A stretch of DNA of 64,000 nt, taken from the NCBI GenBank assembly GCA_038229915.1, contig JBBRNY010000002.1, positions 1-64,000 on the forward strand. Direction: 5' to 3'. This DNA comes from JAFDZW01 sp038229915. GTDB lineage: Bacteria > Bacteroidota > Ignavibacteria > Palsa-1295. Below are positions 34,800 to 43,228 of this stretch, piece by piece. Position 1 is the stretch's first letter, and every line of letters begins with the position of its first letter. Under the pieces are notes generated by a model. It did no database searches and was not told where the DNA came from. It worked only from the letters and a program-made list of their open reading frames with translations. The translations under genes were made by a program, and so were the position numbers.

Positions 34800-35797
34800 T
34801 GAAAGTCCTCGTGATACAGACGGCATTTATCGGCGATGCGATCGTTTCGGTTGCATTTGCCGAGGCGCTGAAGAGTGCTGACCGCTCCTGTGATATCACG
34901 TATTTGGTCAGACCTGAATCTGTTAATGTATTAAAATATGCACCCGCTATCAATAGGGTGATTCCTTATGATAAATATGGCGAAGAATCGGGGAGATCAG
35001 GAATAGAATCAAAAGCGAAAGAATTAAACGAGCTTGGCTTTGATGCCATTGTTTGCCTGCATAGCTCTGTGCGGACGCTAGAGCTTGTCAAGCGACTTAG
35101 TGCACCAATTAAGCTCGGAATAGTCTCAAACGATGTCTTTACGTCTCAAATAGTACCCGAAATAGGCGACGATCAGGCAAGAATAGCCGTCCGTTTTGCC
35201 GAGAAGTTGAATGCTACTGTTGATACAAAATCTCTGCCAAAGCTCGATTTTCCGGAAGGACTCTTGCCGAAAGATTTTCTCTCGCTTCCTCGCCCTATCA
35301 TCGGTATTGCCCCGGGGAGTGTCTGGAAAACGAAGCGTTGGACAGCAAGTCATTTCATTGAGCTTGCGAATGTTCTGTGCTCAAAAGGCGTAAGTATCGT
35401 TTGGATCGGTCAAGAAGGAGATGTTGACGCAGAAATATTAGAATCCGTTAACCTATTCAAAAACAAGAGCATAAATTATTTATCAAAGCTATCACTTGAA
35501 GAGTCGGGCGCTGTAATTCAGCACATTGATCTGCTTATTTCCAATGACAGTGCGCCAGTACATATTGCTATTGCATCCGGAACACCGGTGATTGATATTT
35601 TTGGTCCAACGATACCCGAGTTTGGTTTTGCTCCGAGAGCTGAGTCGGGGCTAAGTATTGGGGTCGAGAATTTATGGTGCCGCCCATGCTCTTCGCACGG
35701 TTCGAATGAATGCCCCATCCATACGCATCAATGTATGGAGGATATTAGTGTTGGGTCTGTGCTGAAGTTGATTGAAAAATACATACTGATTGACTAA
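34799..35797 (+). CDS. Family 9 glycosyltransferase (LPS heptosyltransferase-like)
   Basis: 332 residues. N-terminal MKVLVIQTAFIGDAIVSVAFAEAL is the ADP-heptose transferase opening. The C-terminal Rossmann half has GIAPGSVWKTKRWTASHFIELA, LLISNDSAPVHIAIASGTPVIDIFGPT and a Cys-rich end (WCRPCSSHG, CPIHTHQC) common in this subgroup. Transfers heptose or a related sugar to the LPS core at the inner face of the inner membrane. Translationally coupled to the acyltransferase gene by TGATG. A large palindromic repeat follows 19 bases after the stop and may act as its transcription terminator. Confidence 0.9.
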   Translation: MKVLVIQTAFIGDAIVSVAFAEALKSADRSCDITYLVRPESVNVLKYAPAINRVIPYDKYGEESGRSGIESKAKELNELGFDAIVCLHSSVRTLELVKRLSAPIKLGIVSNDVFTSQIVPEIGDDQARIAVRFAEKLNATVDTKSLPKLDFPEGLLPKDFLSLPRPIIGIAPGSVWKTKRWTASHFIELANVLCSKGVSIVWIGQEGDVDAEILESVNLFKNKSINYLSKLSLEESGAVIQHIDLLISNDSAPVHIAIASGTPVIDIFGPTIPEFGFAPRAESGLSIGVENLWCRPCSSHGSNECPIHTHQCMEDISVGSVLKLIEKYILID

Positions 35798-35816
35798 AAT
35801 CAACTTTTAAAGAATT

Positions 35817-35894
35817 GTCATTCTGAGCGCAAGCGAAGAATCTGAGCTTTCGGAATGCTTATATCTCAGATTCTTCGCTAGCGCTCAGAATGAC
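35817..35894. repeat. Near-perfect 30 bp inverted repeat, GTCATYCTGAG family
   Basis: Arms at 35817-35846 and 35865-35894 are complementary at 29 of 30 positions, around an 18-base centre. The ends GTCATTCTGAG/CTCAGAATGAC match the element ends at 10403-10527, 10634-10759 and 12653. It could fold as a long DNA cruciform or RNA hairpin. It sits directly behind the GT9 gene, so it may double as a terminator. Confidence 0.95.
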
Positions 35895-36004
35895 AGCAAT
35901 GGTTGAGTTTAGTGAATCAGCGCCGAAAAAAGTGTTGTTATTGCATAATATGGAGGAAATAAGTCATTGAACAATACAAAGCCGTTTTGTTGTTATTCTC
36001 TGCA

Positions 36005-36205
36005 ATGAATAATTTTATTTCAAAGGTGATTCTCTTTTTAATGTTATCATTTGCGGCTCCGGCGGTGAATGCTATGCGTTCGATCGAGCGTTGCGACCCG
36101 ATAGTCGTGTTTGATATGCAATCGAACAGGCGCAGACGCACGAGAATGTTCGAGCGCCGTTATGGCTTTTCGCCTACACCAAGATTTTCGGAGTTTGCAC
36201 TATGA
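36005..36205 (+). CDS. Tiny secreted basic protein, first gene of a four-gene overlapping operon
   Basis: 66 residues from ATG 36005. A clear signal peptide MNNFISKVILFLMLSFAAPAVNA is followed by a short mature part with one Cys, an RRRR run and a Phe/Pro-rich end (YGFSPTPRFSEFAL). I do not recognise it. Its TGA overlaps the ATG of the next gene (ATGA), the first of three such overlaps leading to the Nramp transporter and the adenosyltransferase. The overlap supports it as a real gene despite its size. Confidence 0.6.
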   Translation: MNNFISKVILFLMLSFAAPAVNAMRSIERCDPIVVFDMQSNRRRRTRMFERRYGFSPTPRFSEFAL

Positions 36206-36438
36206 GCGAGTACACTAAACTCTTAGATGATGAGATCTTTATGAAAGGCGAAATAAAGGGGCGTCTCGGGACGGCATTGACGATCCTAACAGATATGCTG
36301 ATCGAGCTGAACTCGCTTGAGCTTTATTATCAAAAACCTTCGACCAAAAGTATAAATCCTGCCGAAATAGCAGCACTCCGAACAAAGATCGACGAAACAA
36401 AAAGCATTCTCCATGATGCATTGCGATCTGAGCGATGA
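36202..36438 (+). CDS. Small helical protein of unknown function, coupled to the Nramp gene
   Basis: 78 residues, no signal peptide. Two predicted amphipathic helices (IKGRLGTALTILTDMLIELNSLELYYQ and PAEIAALRTKIDETKSILHDALRSER) suggest a coiled-coil or helical hairpin. Starts in an ATGA overlap with the secreted small protein and ends in another ATGA overlap with the Nramp-UspA gene, so its amount is probably tied to that transporter. Function unknown. Confidence 0.65.
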   Translation: MSEYTKLLDDEIFMKGEIKGRLGTALTILTDMLIELNSLELYYQKPSTKSINPAEIAALRTKIDETKSILHDALRSER

Positions 36439-38312
36439 AAGATCACATCTCACTATCAGATGTTCATAAATCTGTTCCGGTGCCAAAAGCCGGAACAGGA
36501 ATCAGTTTCTTCCGACGATTATTTGCCTTTGGTGGTCCTGCCTATTTAGTCAGTGTCGGTTATATGGACCCTGGCAATTGGGCTACCGATCTCGAAGGTG
36601 GTGCAAGATTTGGTTATGCACTGCTCTGGGTATTAGTCTTATCCAACTTAATGGCATTGTTGCTCCAGACACTTTCTGCGCGGCTTGGTATCGTCACTGG
36701 GCGCGACCTGGCGCAATCGTGTCGCGATGAATATCCTAAACCAGTTACTATTGCACTGTGGATACTCTGCGAAATCGCTATTGTTGCGTGCGATCTTGCC
36801 GAAGTGCTTGGGACAGCGATCGCAATTAATTTGCTCTTTGGGCTGCCAATGATCTGGGGTGTTTGTATCACAGCGCTCGATGCGTTTGTGTTACTTGCAT
36901 TACAACGTCTCGGTATGCGAAAACTCGAAGCGGGTATTATCGCGATGGTGCTGTTGATCGGCGGATGTTTTTTGACGGAGATCATTTTGGCTTCGCCCAA
37001 TTGGGGTGATGTCGCAACAGGCCTTGTGCCAACATTGCCGATAGGGAGTTTGGTGATCGCTATCGGGATCATCGGCGCAACAGTGATGCCGCATAATCTG
37101 TATTTGCATTCAGCGCTGGTACAAACGCGAAAGTTTGGGCAAGATGATGCAGGCAAGCGCGAAGCTTGTAAGTTTAATTTTTTCGATGCATTCATTGCGC
37201 TCAACGGTGCTTTTTTTATTAATGCCGCGATCTTGATCTTAGCGGGCTCGGTCTTTTTTACAAAGGGTATTGCGGTCACTGAGATAGGGCAAGCGCATAC
37301 GCTGCTATCGCCACTACTCGGCACGGCGTTTGCCGGAATATTATTTGCTGTAGCGTTGCTTGCGAGCGGGCAATCATCAACCGTGACGGGTACACTTGCC
37401 GGGCAGATCGTGATGGAAGGATTTCTACATCTTCGCATTCGCCCCGTCGTTCGTCGTATCATCACACGCTCGCTTGCGATCATCCCTGCGGCATTGGTCA
37501 TTGGCATTATGGGTGATAGCTCTACACTTGATCTGTTGATCACCTCGCAAGTTGTTCTGAGTTTGCAGCTTTCGTTTGCGGTGATACCACTGATCCATTT
37601 TACGAGCAGTAAGCGATTGATGGGTGAGTTCGCAAATTCGATCTGGGTCAAGATCGGCTCGTGGCTAACTGCGGCTATCGTCTTAGGACTCAACATCGGT
37701 CTTGTATTTGATAAAGAGCAGTCATTACTCGCCGATCCATCAACTCGAATGACCGGTATTATCGCTTTGCCATTTCTTGTGATTGTTGGGGCGTTATTGT
37801 TTTATATAATTATTAAACCAATGCTCAGGTCAGTGCGTGAGTATCGGTTGCACACTGCTCCGAAAATACTTGATGCTTCGACGCTCGACGTTACGGCGCA
37901 ACAGTACAAGACCATTGGTGTTGCTGTCGAAGGTAATGGTAATGACGAGCAGGTGATACGCCAAGCAATGGCGCTTGCGGCAACGGGTGCGACGATCGTG
38001 CTGATCCATATTATCGGTTCGGCTATCACCTCATTTCATCGCGAACAGACGCGTGACACCGCCGCCCGTAACGGCGAAGAATATCTCCGCTCGTTGCGCC
38101 AGCAGTTAGAATTTAAAACACCGTTTGCCATCAAGACGGTGACCGGTTTTGGTATGCCGCCGAAAGAATTGGTGCGCATTGCCAATGAAGAATCTCTTGA
38201 ACTTTTAGTAATGCGTTCGCACGGACATCGTGGCTTGAAAGATATTATTTTTGGTGCGACGATCTCGCCAGTACGACATAAACTCAAGATACCAATATTT
38301 ATTGTAAAATGA
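36435..38312 (+). CDS. mntH: Nramp-family divalent metal (Mn2+/Fe2+) transporter fused to a UspA domain
   Basis: 625 residues. The Nramp part (about 25-460, 11-12 helices) has the metal-site motif DPGN at 45-48, with GYMDPGNWATDLEGG. It also has MPHN near 218, the two conserved metal-binding signatures of proton-coupled Mn/Fe importers. The C-terminal part (about 490-625) is a universal stress protein domain: YKTIGVAVEGNGNDEQVIRQAM, VLIHIIG, LLVMRSHGHRGLKDIIFGA and VRHKLKIPIFIVK. The near-C-terminal G-x2-G-x(9) type pattern suggests ATP or nucleotide binding. Such a fusion could sense nucleotide state to adjust uptake. Both its ends overlap neighbouring genes by ATGA. Confidence 0.92.
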   Translation: MKDHISLSDVHKSVPVPKAGTGISFFRRLFAFGGPAYLVSVGYMDPGNWATDLEGGARFGYALLWVLVLSNLMALLLQTLSARLGIVTGRDLAQSCRDEYPKPVTIALWILCEIAIVACDLAEVLGTAIAINLLFGLPMIWGVCITALDAFVLLALQRLGMRKLEAGIIAMVLLIGGCFLTEIILASPNWGDVATGLVPTLPIGSLVIAIGIIGATVMPHNLYLHSALVQTRKFGQDDAGKREACKFNFFDAFIALNGAFFINAAILILAGSVFFTKGIAVTEIGQAHTLLSPLLGTAFAGILFAVALLASGQSSTVTGTLAGQIVMEGFLHLRIRPVVRRIITRSLAIIPAALVIGIMGDSSTLDLLITSQVVLSLQLSFAVIPLIHFTSSKRLMGEFANSIWVKIGSWLTAAIVLGLNIGLVFDKEQSLLADPSTRMTGIIALPFLVIVGALLFYIIIKPMLRSVREYRLHTAPKILDASTLDVTAQQYKTIGVAVEGNGNDEQVIRQAMALAATGATIVLIHIIGSAITSFHREQTRDTAARNGEEYLRSLRQQLEFKTPFAIKTVTGFGMPPKELVRIANEESLELLVMRSHGHRGLKDIIFGATISPVRHKLKIPIFIVK

Positions 38313-38857
38313 AGCTCTACACAAAAACAGGAGATGACGGCACGACAGGATTATTCGGAGCCGGACGCGTAAGAAAAGATTCGCAACGCATCCGTGCGTA
38401 TGGCGACATTGACGAACTCAATAGTGTGCTCGGTGTTGCTCGGTCACGATCGCATTCTGAAATTTTTGGTAATATTTTTGATGAACTTCAACGCTTGCTG
38501 TTTATTCTCGGTGCTGATCTTGCTACACCAATGACCGTTAAGAGCGCATTGGTACCAAGGATCCTCGCTTCGGATGCGACTGATCTTGAAGTACATATCG
38601 ATCGTTTCGAAGCCGAGCTTCCGCCACTGACACATTTTGTATTACCCGGAGGTTCGGAGTTATCTTCGGCACTGCATCACGCCAGAACGGTTGCCAGACG
38701 GGCAGAGCGCGAGATCGTCACGCTTGCAGATACCGAAGAGATAGGATCGTTCGTATTACAATTTATCAATAGACTTTCCGATCTGTTGTTTGCGATGGCG
38801 CGCTATGCAAACGTCAAGACAGGCCAGGAAGAAATATTATGGAGCGGAAAGCGGTAG
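38309..38857 (+). CDS. PduO-type cob(I)yrinic acid a,c-diamide adenosyltransferase
   Basis: Adds the 5'-deoxyadenosyl group of ATP to cob(I)alamin to make coenzyme B12. 182 residues with the PduO N-terminal ATP loop YTKTGDDGTTGLFGAGRVRKDS, YGDIDELNSVLG, and the C-terminal VARRAEREIV and FINRLSDLLFAMARYAN. Starts in an ATGA overlap with the Nramp gene, so expression is coupled to metal uptake. The gene is convergent with the next, only three bases away, with no room for a separate terminator. Confidence 0.93.
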   Translation: MKLYTKTGDDGTTGLFGAGRVRKDSQRIRAYGDIDELNSVLGVARSRSHSEIFGNIFDELQRLLFILGADLATPMTVKSALVPRILASDATDLEVHIDRFEAELPPLTHFVLPGGSELSSALHHARTVARRAEREIVTLADTEEIGSFVLQFINRLSDLLFAMARYANVKTGQEEILWSGKR

Positions 38858-38860
38858 GTC

Positions 38861-40585
38861 TTAGAACGAGAAATTTTGGGTGTAGGTCAGCGTCGCGAGA
38901 ATCTCGACGAACGGTGCGATCAGCGGCGGCGCAGTAGAATTTTCGGTTGCATACATCGAGAACGACAGTGTTCCTTGTGATGACAACCGATAACTTGAAT
39001 TAATACTTTCAGTAAACGTACTGGTCTTGCTATTGGTCAGCGAGATCGCTGTTTGTGTAAATCCGAGCGATGCACCCACCGACAATTTATTTTCGATAAA
39101 TGATTTTGATCCGTTAAAGGTAATACCACGAAGGGAAGTCGAAGTGGTAGATTGTTTTGTATCGGCAATTAAGATCGATGCCCCAAGACTTGCGCCTTCT
39201 TTTAAGAATGAAATATTATAATTGATCGTCCCACTCGTCGTTTGGGAGTTGGCATATTTGTTGGTAAAAATATTTTGGTCGGTGTAATCTTGATACGAAG
39301 CTGAAACAACAATAGACTGAGTTGTTGCCGTTGAAATAAATAGAAGTCGAGGTGTGATAGATGCTGATTGCGACACACTACTGACGCGAGTTGAATCGTT
39401 GATCAAATTACTTTTCGAACCACCTTGTTGGGTCGAATAATTCGAGTAGTTCATATCAATACCAAAAACTTGTGAGGGGTTTATACTAATATTACCAGAG
39501 CCTATCAAACGTTGTGTGCGCGCCTGTTTGGTGCCGAGCACGTTATCATATTGCACACCAACAGAGCCGGAAGCGCGAAGTTTGTTCTCGAATGCGTCAA
39601 AGCCAGGAGCAATAGTATAATTTTCGATGTCGGTCGTGTAATAGTACGCGCCGAGCGAAGCGTAGTCGGGTTCGACACGTTCGTAGCCTAAGCGAATATT
39701 GAAATGCGGCACACGAAATGCCAAGCCTGTTGTCGAAGCGATCAGGAGATTCGTTGATGAACGAGTATCAATGAGCCACTGCAAACTTTTTGGTATCTGG
39801 GTTGAATCAATCGTCTGCGAACGAATATCACGCGTGAGTATGCTTGCCGATACTTCGCCATCGAAGGTTAATTGCGGAATGATCTTGATCTTCGTGTTCA
39901 AACCGAGAACGGTATTTTCTTCTGGAAAAAGATCTATTGTGGTCGGGTGACGCATGAGCGAAGCAGAGTCATCTTTAGCGTGAAGATAAATAATATCAAA
40001 AAATGCTTTGTCATCGCCATACCCGATCTTCGCCGCAAAGCCCATTCGCTTATATGCCGGTTGGATGGAAATATTGTTGGTGTCTTCTTCGACCGCACGT
40101 TGGAAGCGGCCATACATTACTGACAGACGAAGCGGATCGGGATTGAGATCGAGCCCGGCACCCAAAAACGAAATTCCCGCAAGCGTATATTTCGAATAGG
40201 TGAGCGACCGATAGCCGAGATGAAGCGTTGCCCATTTGTACTGAGGCGATACACCGATCTGATCGAACGGCTGACGAAAATCACTTTCCTGGTCGGACAA
40301 GATAAATGTAAATGGGAGCGAAACGCCATAAATGGAGACGGTGGGCGAACCTATAAGTGTCCAACTGGTCGGTGGGCGGCGGCGTGGCGCACCCGAGACC
40401 GAATACTTACTTCCAGACACACTGATCGACCCATCGATGGCAAAGGGCTTGATCTCCTCGGGGTTCGAGAGATCTTGCGAGCGTAGATTTTTGGTGTCAA
40501 TACAGGTAAAAATCGCCATAACGGCAACCAAAAGGGCATATTTGCCCCAACGACCTGTTGATATATATTGACACAGCCAATTCAT
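38861..40585 (-). CDS. Predicted outer-membrane beta-barrel protein of unknown family
   Basis: 574 residues from ATG 40585, with an N-terminal signal or anchor (KYALLVAVMAIFTCIDTKNLRSQ). A region with FDQIGVSPQYKWATLHLGYRSLTYSKYTLAG follows, then many alternating amphipathic strands (for example FDGEVSASILTRDI, LSVGASLGFTQTAISL). It ends in the aromatic strand ATLTYTQNFSF typical of BAM-assembled barrels. No named family recognised. The frame is open nine codons further upstream. Transcribed toward, and ending three bases from, the adenosyltransferase gene. Confidence 0.78.
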   Translation of the reverse strand: MNWLCQYISTGRWGKYALLVAVMAIFTCIDTKNLRSQDLSNPEEIKPFAIDGSISVSGSKYSVSGAPRRRPPTSWTLIGSPTVSIYGVSLPFTFILSDQESDFRQPFDQIGVSPQYKWATLHLGYRSLTYSKYTLAGISFLGAGLDLNPDPLRLSVMYGRFQRAVEEDTNNISIQPAYKRMGFAAKIGYGDDKAFFDIIYLHAKDDSASLMRHPTTIDLFPEENTVLGLNTKIKIIPQLTFDGEVSASILTRDIRSQTIDSTQIPKSLQWLIDTRSSTNLLIASTTGLAFRVPHFNIRLGYERVEPDYASLGAYYYTTDIENYTIAPGFDAFENKLRASGSVGVQYDNVLGTKQARTQRLIGSGNISINPSQVFGIDMNYSNYSTQQGGSKSNLINDSTRVSSVSQSASITPRLLFISTATTQSIVVSASYQDYTDQNIFTNKYANSQTTSGTINYNISFLKEGASLGASILIADTKQSTTSTSLRGITFNGSKSFIENKLSVGASLGFTQTAISLTNSKTSTFTESINSSYRLSSQGTLSFSMYATENSTAPPLIAPFVEILATLTYTQNFSF

Positions 40586-40705
40586 ATAATAAGACGTACG
40601 AACCGAGCACACAAAATCGGTTCTATTCCCTAATACAAATCTAACTAATTTTTCGATGTCTTGCCCTAAAAAACTGAAAATTAATAGTTTGGAGTGTGGT
40701 CGTGG

Positions 40706-40713
40706 TATATTTG
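40706..40713 (+). promoter_or_regulatory. Candidate -7 element for the ABC exporter operon
   Basis: TATATTTG matches TAnnTTTG and ends 42 bases before ATG 40756. A TTTG at 40688-40691 is closer than the usual 19-21 base spacing. Confidence 0.4.
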
Positions 40714-40755
40714 CAATGCGAATATATTCAAGCGAAACTAATAACTGCTTAACAA

Positions 40756-41679
40756 ATGAACATCGTCTCTCTGCATTCAGTCACGAAACGATACGGCTCG
40801 GCACTTGCTGTTGATAATGTTTCGCTTGACATTCCAAGCGGATGTATCTTCGGGCTTTTAGGTCCTAATGGTGCCGGAAAAACATCGACGATACGAATGC
40901 TCAATCTTATTACCCTGCCTGATAGTGGTACGATCGAGATGTTTGGCGAAGCGCAAAAGCCGGAACATCAAGACAAGATCGGGTATATGCCCGAAGAACG
41001 CGGACTGTATCGCAAACTTCCCGTACGCGAACAGCTTGAATATATGGGGTTGCTGAGGGGGCTGTCGAAAGATCAACTCAAAACAAATATTGATTATTGG
41101 CTTGACCGATTTGAGATCCAGACTTGGGCAAAGAAAAAAACAGGTGAGCTATCGAAGGGTATGCAACAGAAATTGCAATTCATCGTCACGCTGCTCCACG
41201 ACCCCGAACTCTTAATTCTCGATGAACCGCTCTCAGGGCTTGACCCGATCAATGCCGAGATCATCAATGATATTATGCTCGATCTGAAGAAGAAAGGGAA
41301 GACGATCATTCTCTCGACCCATCGGATGGAACAAGTAGAAGAACTCTGCGATGAGATCGCATTAATGAACCTTGGTAAAGTCGTTGTCTCAGGTACGCTT
41401 CGCAATGTCAAAGGTGCGAAAGGTAAGAAGATGGTAAAAGTCGTGTTTGATGGCGACGATCATTTTATGAATGAACTTGACAAGTTCAATATAAGAATCG
41501 CCGAAAAGCACCCGAATCAATTACTGATAGAATTGCTGCCCGGTGCGGTGCCGAACGAAATATTGCAATTCATTGCCTCGAAGGTTTCGGTTATCACCTG
41601 GAATATGATCGAGCCGCCGTTGAAAGAAATATTCCTCGATGCGGTCAATAACAACGGCGCCTCATTTCAACACGCATAA
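40756..41679 (+). CDS. ABC transporter ATP-binding protein (NatA-like)
   Basis: 307 residues. Walker A GPNGAGKTS at 36-44, signature ELSKGMQQKLQF near 133-144, Walker B LLILDEPLSGLDP and switch histidine STHRMEQ. The C-terminal segment after about 225 (VKVVFDGDDHFMNEL and following) is the regulatory extension seen in NatA/DUF4162-type subunits. Powers the ABC-2 type permease encoded 11 bases downstream; the pair resembles Na+ or drug/antibiotic exporters. Substrate unknown. Confidence 0.93.
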   Translation: MNIVSLHSVTKRYGSALAVDNVSLDIPSGCIFGLLGPNGAGKTSTIRMLNLITLPDSGTIEMFGEAQKPEHQDKIGYMPEERGLYRKLPVREQLEYMGLLRGLSKDQLKTNIDYWLDRFEIQTWAKKKTGELSKGMQQKLQFIVTLLHDPELLILDEPLSGLDPINAEIINDIMLDLKKKGKTIILSTHRMEQVEELCDEIALMNLGKVVVSGTLRNVKGAKGKKMVKVVFDGDDHFMNELDKFNIRIAEKHPNQLLIELLPGAVPNEILQFIASKVSVITWNMIEPPLKEIFLDAVNNNGASFQHA

Positions 41680-41690
41680 ATTTTATTACT

Positions 41691-42968
41691 ATGAACAAAG
41701 TCTCGATCATCATTCGCCACGAATTTCGTCAGAAGATTCGCTCGAAAGCATTTATTGTAATGACGGTGCTGGCGCCTGTTCTGATGGCTGTTGCTTTTGG
41801 TATTCCGATCTTGATCGCGGTGCTGGGCGGCGACAATCTCAAACGAGTGATAGTCGTTGATAAAACGAATGTGCTCGGTTCGTACTTTACGAAAAAAAGT
41901 GCCGACAAGCCCAATAAGAAAAAAGATTCAACGGGGCTACAATTGCAAGTGCTTGCGGCGAGTGCGATAAGCGGCAATACGATAGACTCACTGAAGAAAT
42001 TACTCTCGGCAAAAGACATCGAAGGATATTTCGTTATTCCCCAAGCGGCAATAAGCGATACGAATGTTTCGGCTACGCTACGACTTTCAAACACGAATGA
42101 TTTTAGTGTTGAACAATATATTTCTTCACGCTACGAAGAAGGCTTATTTAGCGAACGGATGCGCTCGAGCGGCATTGATGCCGATCTTGTACGCAGGGCA
42201 CAGAGCACACACAAGATCGAAACGTTGAAAGTATCAGAAGGAAAAGAATCGAACGATAACGGCATCGGATTCTCTGCAGGATACATTACCGGATTTTTTA
42301 TTTACTTGTCGATGATCTTGTACGGTTCGCTGATTATGCAATCGGTGATCGAAGAAAAAAGCACACGCGTGATCGAGTTGCTTGCCTCATCCGCACGTCC
42401 GATTGATATTTTGATCGGCAAAGTGATCGGTGTTGGTTTGGCGGGGCTGTTACAGGTTTCGGTATGGGCGATGATGTTCGCGGCGGTAGCGTGGTTCGCA
42501 TTGCCGGCGATCTTATCATCTGCAGGTTCTTCACTGACGATGTTTCTGTCGCCGACGCTTTTTATTTATTTTGTATTATACTTCTTGTTCGGCTATCTCA
42601 TTTATGCAACACTGTATGCCGGAGCCGGCGCAACAGTCGAGCAGGCGAGCGACGCACAACAAGTGACGCTGCCGATCACGATGTTAAACGTGATCTCATT
42701 TATCACACTCACAACCGTCATCCAAGCACCATCGAGCACGACGAGCGTCATATTATCGCTGATACCGTTCTTCTCGCCCGTACTGATGATGGGTCGCATC
42801 TTCAGCGAAACACCACCGCTTTGGCAGATACTATTATCATTCGTGTTAATGGGGGCAACCTTCTTTGGTGTGCTCTGGATCTCAGCCCGAGTCTATCGTA
42901 CAGGCATCTTAATGTACGGAAAAAAATACACGTTCCGCGAGATCATTAAATGGGTGCGCTATAGTTGA
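41691..42968 (+). CDS. ABC-2 type transporter permease (NatB-like)
   Basis: 425 residues. A first membrane helix (about 20-42, KAFIVMTVLAPVLMAVAFGIPILIAV) is followed by a large extracytoplasmic domain (about 45-190) and a C-terminal bundle of five or six helices (from about 200). The segment SMILYGSLIMQSVIEEKSTRVIELLASSARPIDILIGKVIGVG is typical of NatB/YhaP permeases, including the EEKSTRVIE coupling helix. Forms a transporter with the preceding ATPase; likely exports a cation or small molecule. Confidence 0.92.
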   Translation: MNKVSIIIRHEFRQKIRSKAFIVMTVLAPVLMAVAFGIPILIAVLGGDNLKRVIVVDKTNVLGSYFTKKSADKPNKKKDSTGLQLQVLAASAISGNTIDSLKKLLSAKDIEGYFVIPQAAISDTNVSATLRLSNTNDFSVEQYISSRYEEGLFSERMRSSGIDADLVRRAQSTHKIETLKVSEGKESNDNGIGFSAGYITGFFIYLSMILYGSLIMQSVIEEKSTRVIELLASSARPIDILIGKVIGVGLAGLLQVSVWAMMFAAVAWFALPAILSSAGSSLTMFLSPTLFIYFVLYFLFGYLIYATLYAGAGATVEQASDAQQVTLPITMLNVISFITLTTVIQAPSSTTSVILSLIPFFSPVLMMGRIFSETPPLWQILLSFVLMGATFFGVLWISARVYRTGILMYGKKYTFREIIKWVRYS

Positions 42969-42978
42969 GCGTGGGGAT

Positions 42979-43215
42979 TTACAAATCCTCTGATCGATAA
43001 AAATAAATGCTATCGTGCTGGCTTTGCTCGCCGCTGACGATGTTGGTCTCGTACTTGACGGCCTCGTAGCGCGGAATGCCTTCGATGAGTTCTTTGCTCT
43101 GCTTGTCATATTCTGCGCCGATCCTTTCCTGGATCGAATGGATGCCGCGATACTCCGCATCGAAGGTGCCAGGCGCGTCAGTGGTAAAATCATATAACTT
43201 AAAGATGATGCTCAT
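42979..43215 (-). CDS. Small hypothetical protein behind the WD40 T9SS gene
   Basis: 78 residues (MSIIFKLYDFTTDAP and onward), acidic, no signal peptide or membrane segment, with an aromatic-rich N-terminus. Starts 13 bases after the stop of the WD40 protein gene on the same strand, so it could be its co-transcribed partner. Other frames in this stretch are less protein-like. No family recognised. Confidence 0.5.
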   Translation of the reverse strand: MSIIFKLYDFTTDAPGTFDAEYRGIHSIQERIGAEYDKQSKELIEGIPRYEAVKYETNIVSGEQSQHDSIYFYRSEDL

Positions 43216-43228
43216 AATGATTAATCTG

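Noticed and set aside
36614..37696. 360-codon open frame on the minus strand opposite the Nramp gene
   Set aside because: The plus-strand Nramp motifs are unmistakable; the antisense frame is Ser/Ile/Pro-rich with no recognisable domain and follows from codon usage of the sense gene.
38100..38320. Cobalamin riboswitch before the adenosyltransferase gene
   Set aside because: The gene starts inside the Nramp-UspA coding region, and no B12-box-like sequence or leader is present.
42909..43193. 94-codon minus-strand frame overlapping the ABC permease end
   Set aside because: Ser/Arg/Pro-rich and overlaps the permease; the frame at 42979-43215 is more protein-like and directly follows the WD40 gene.
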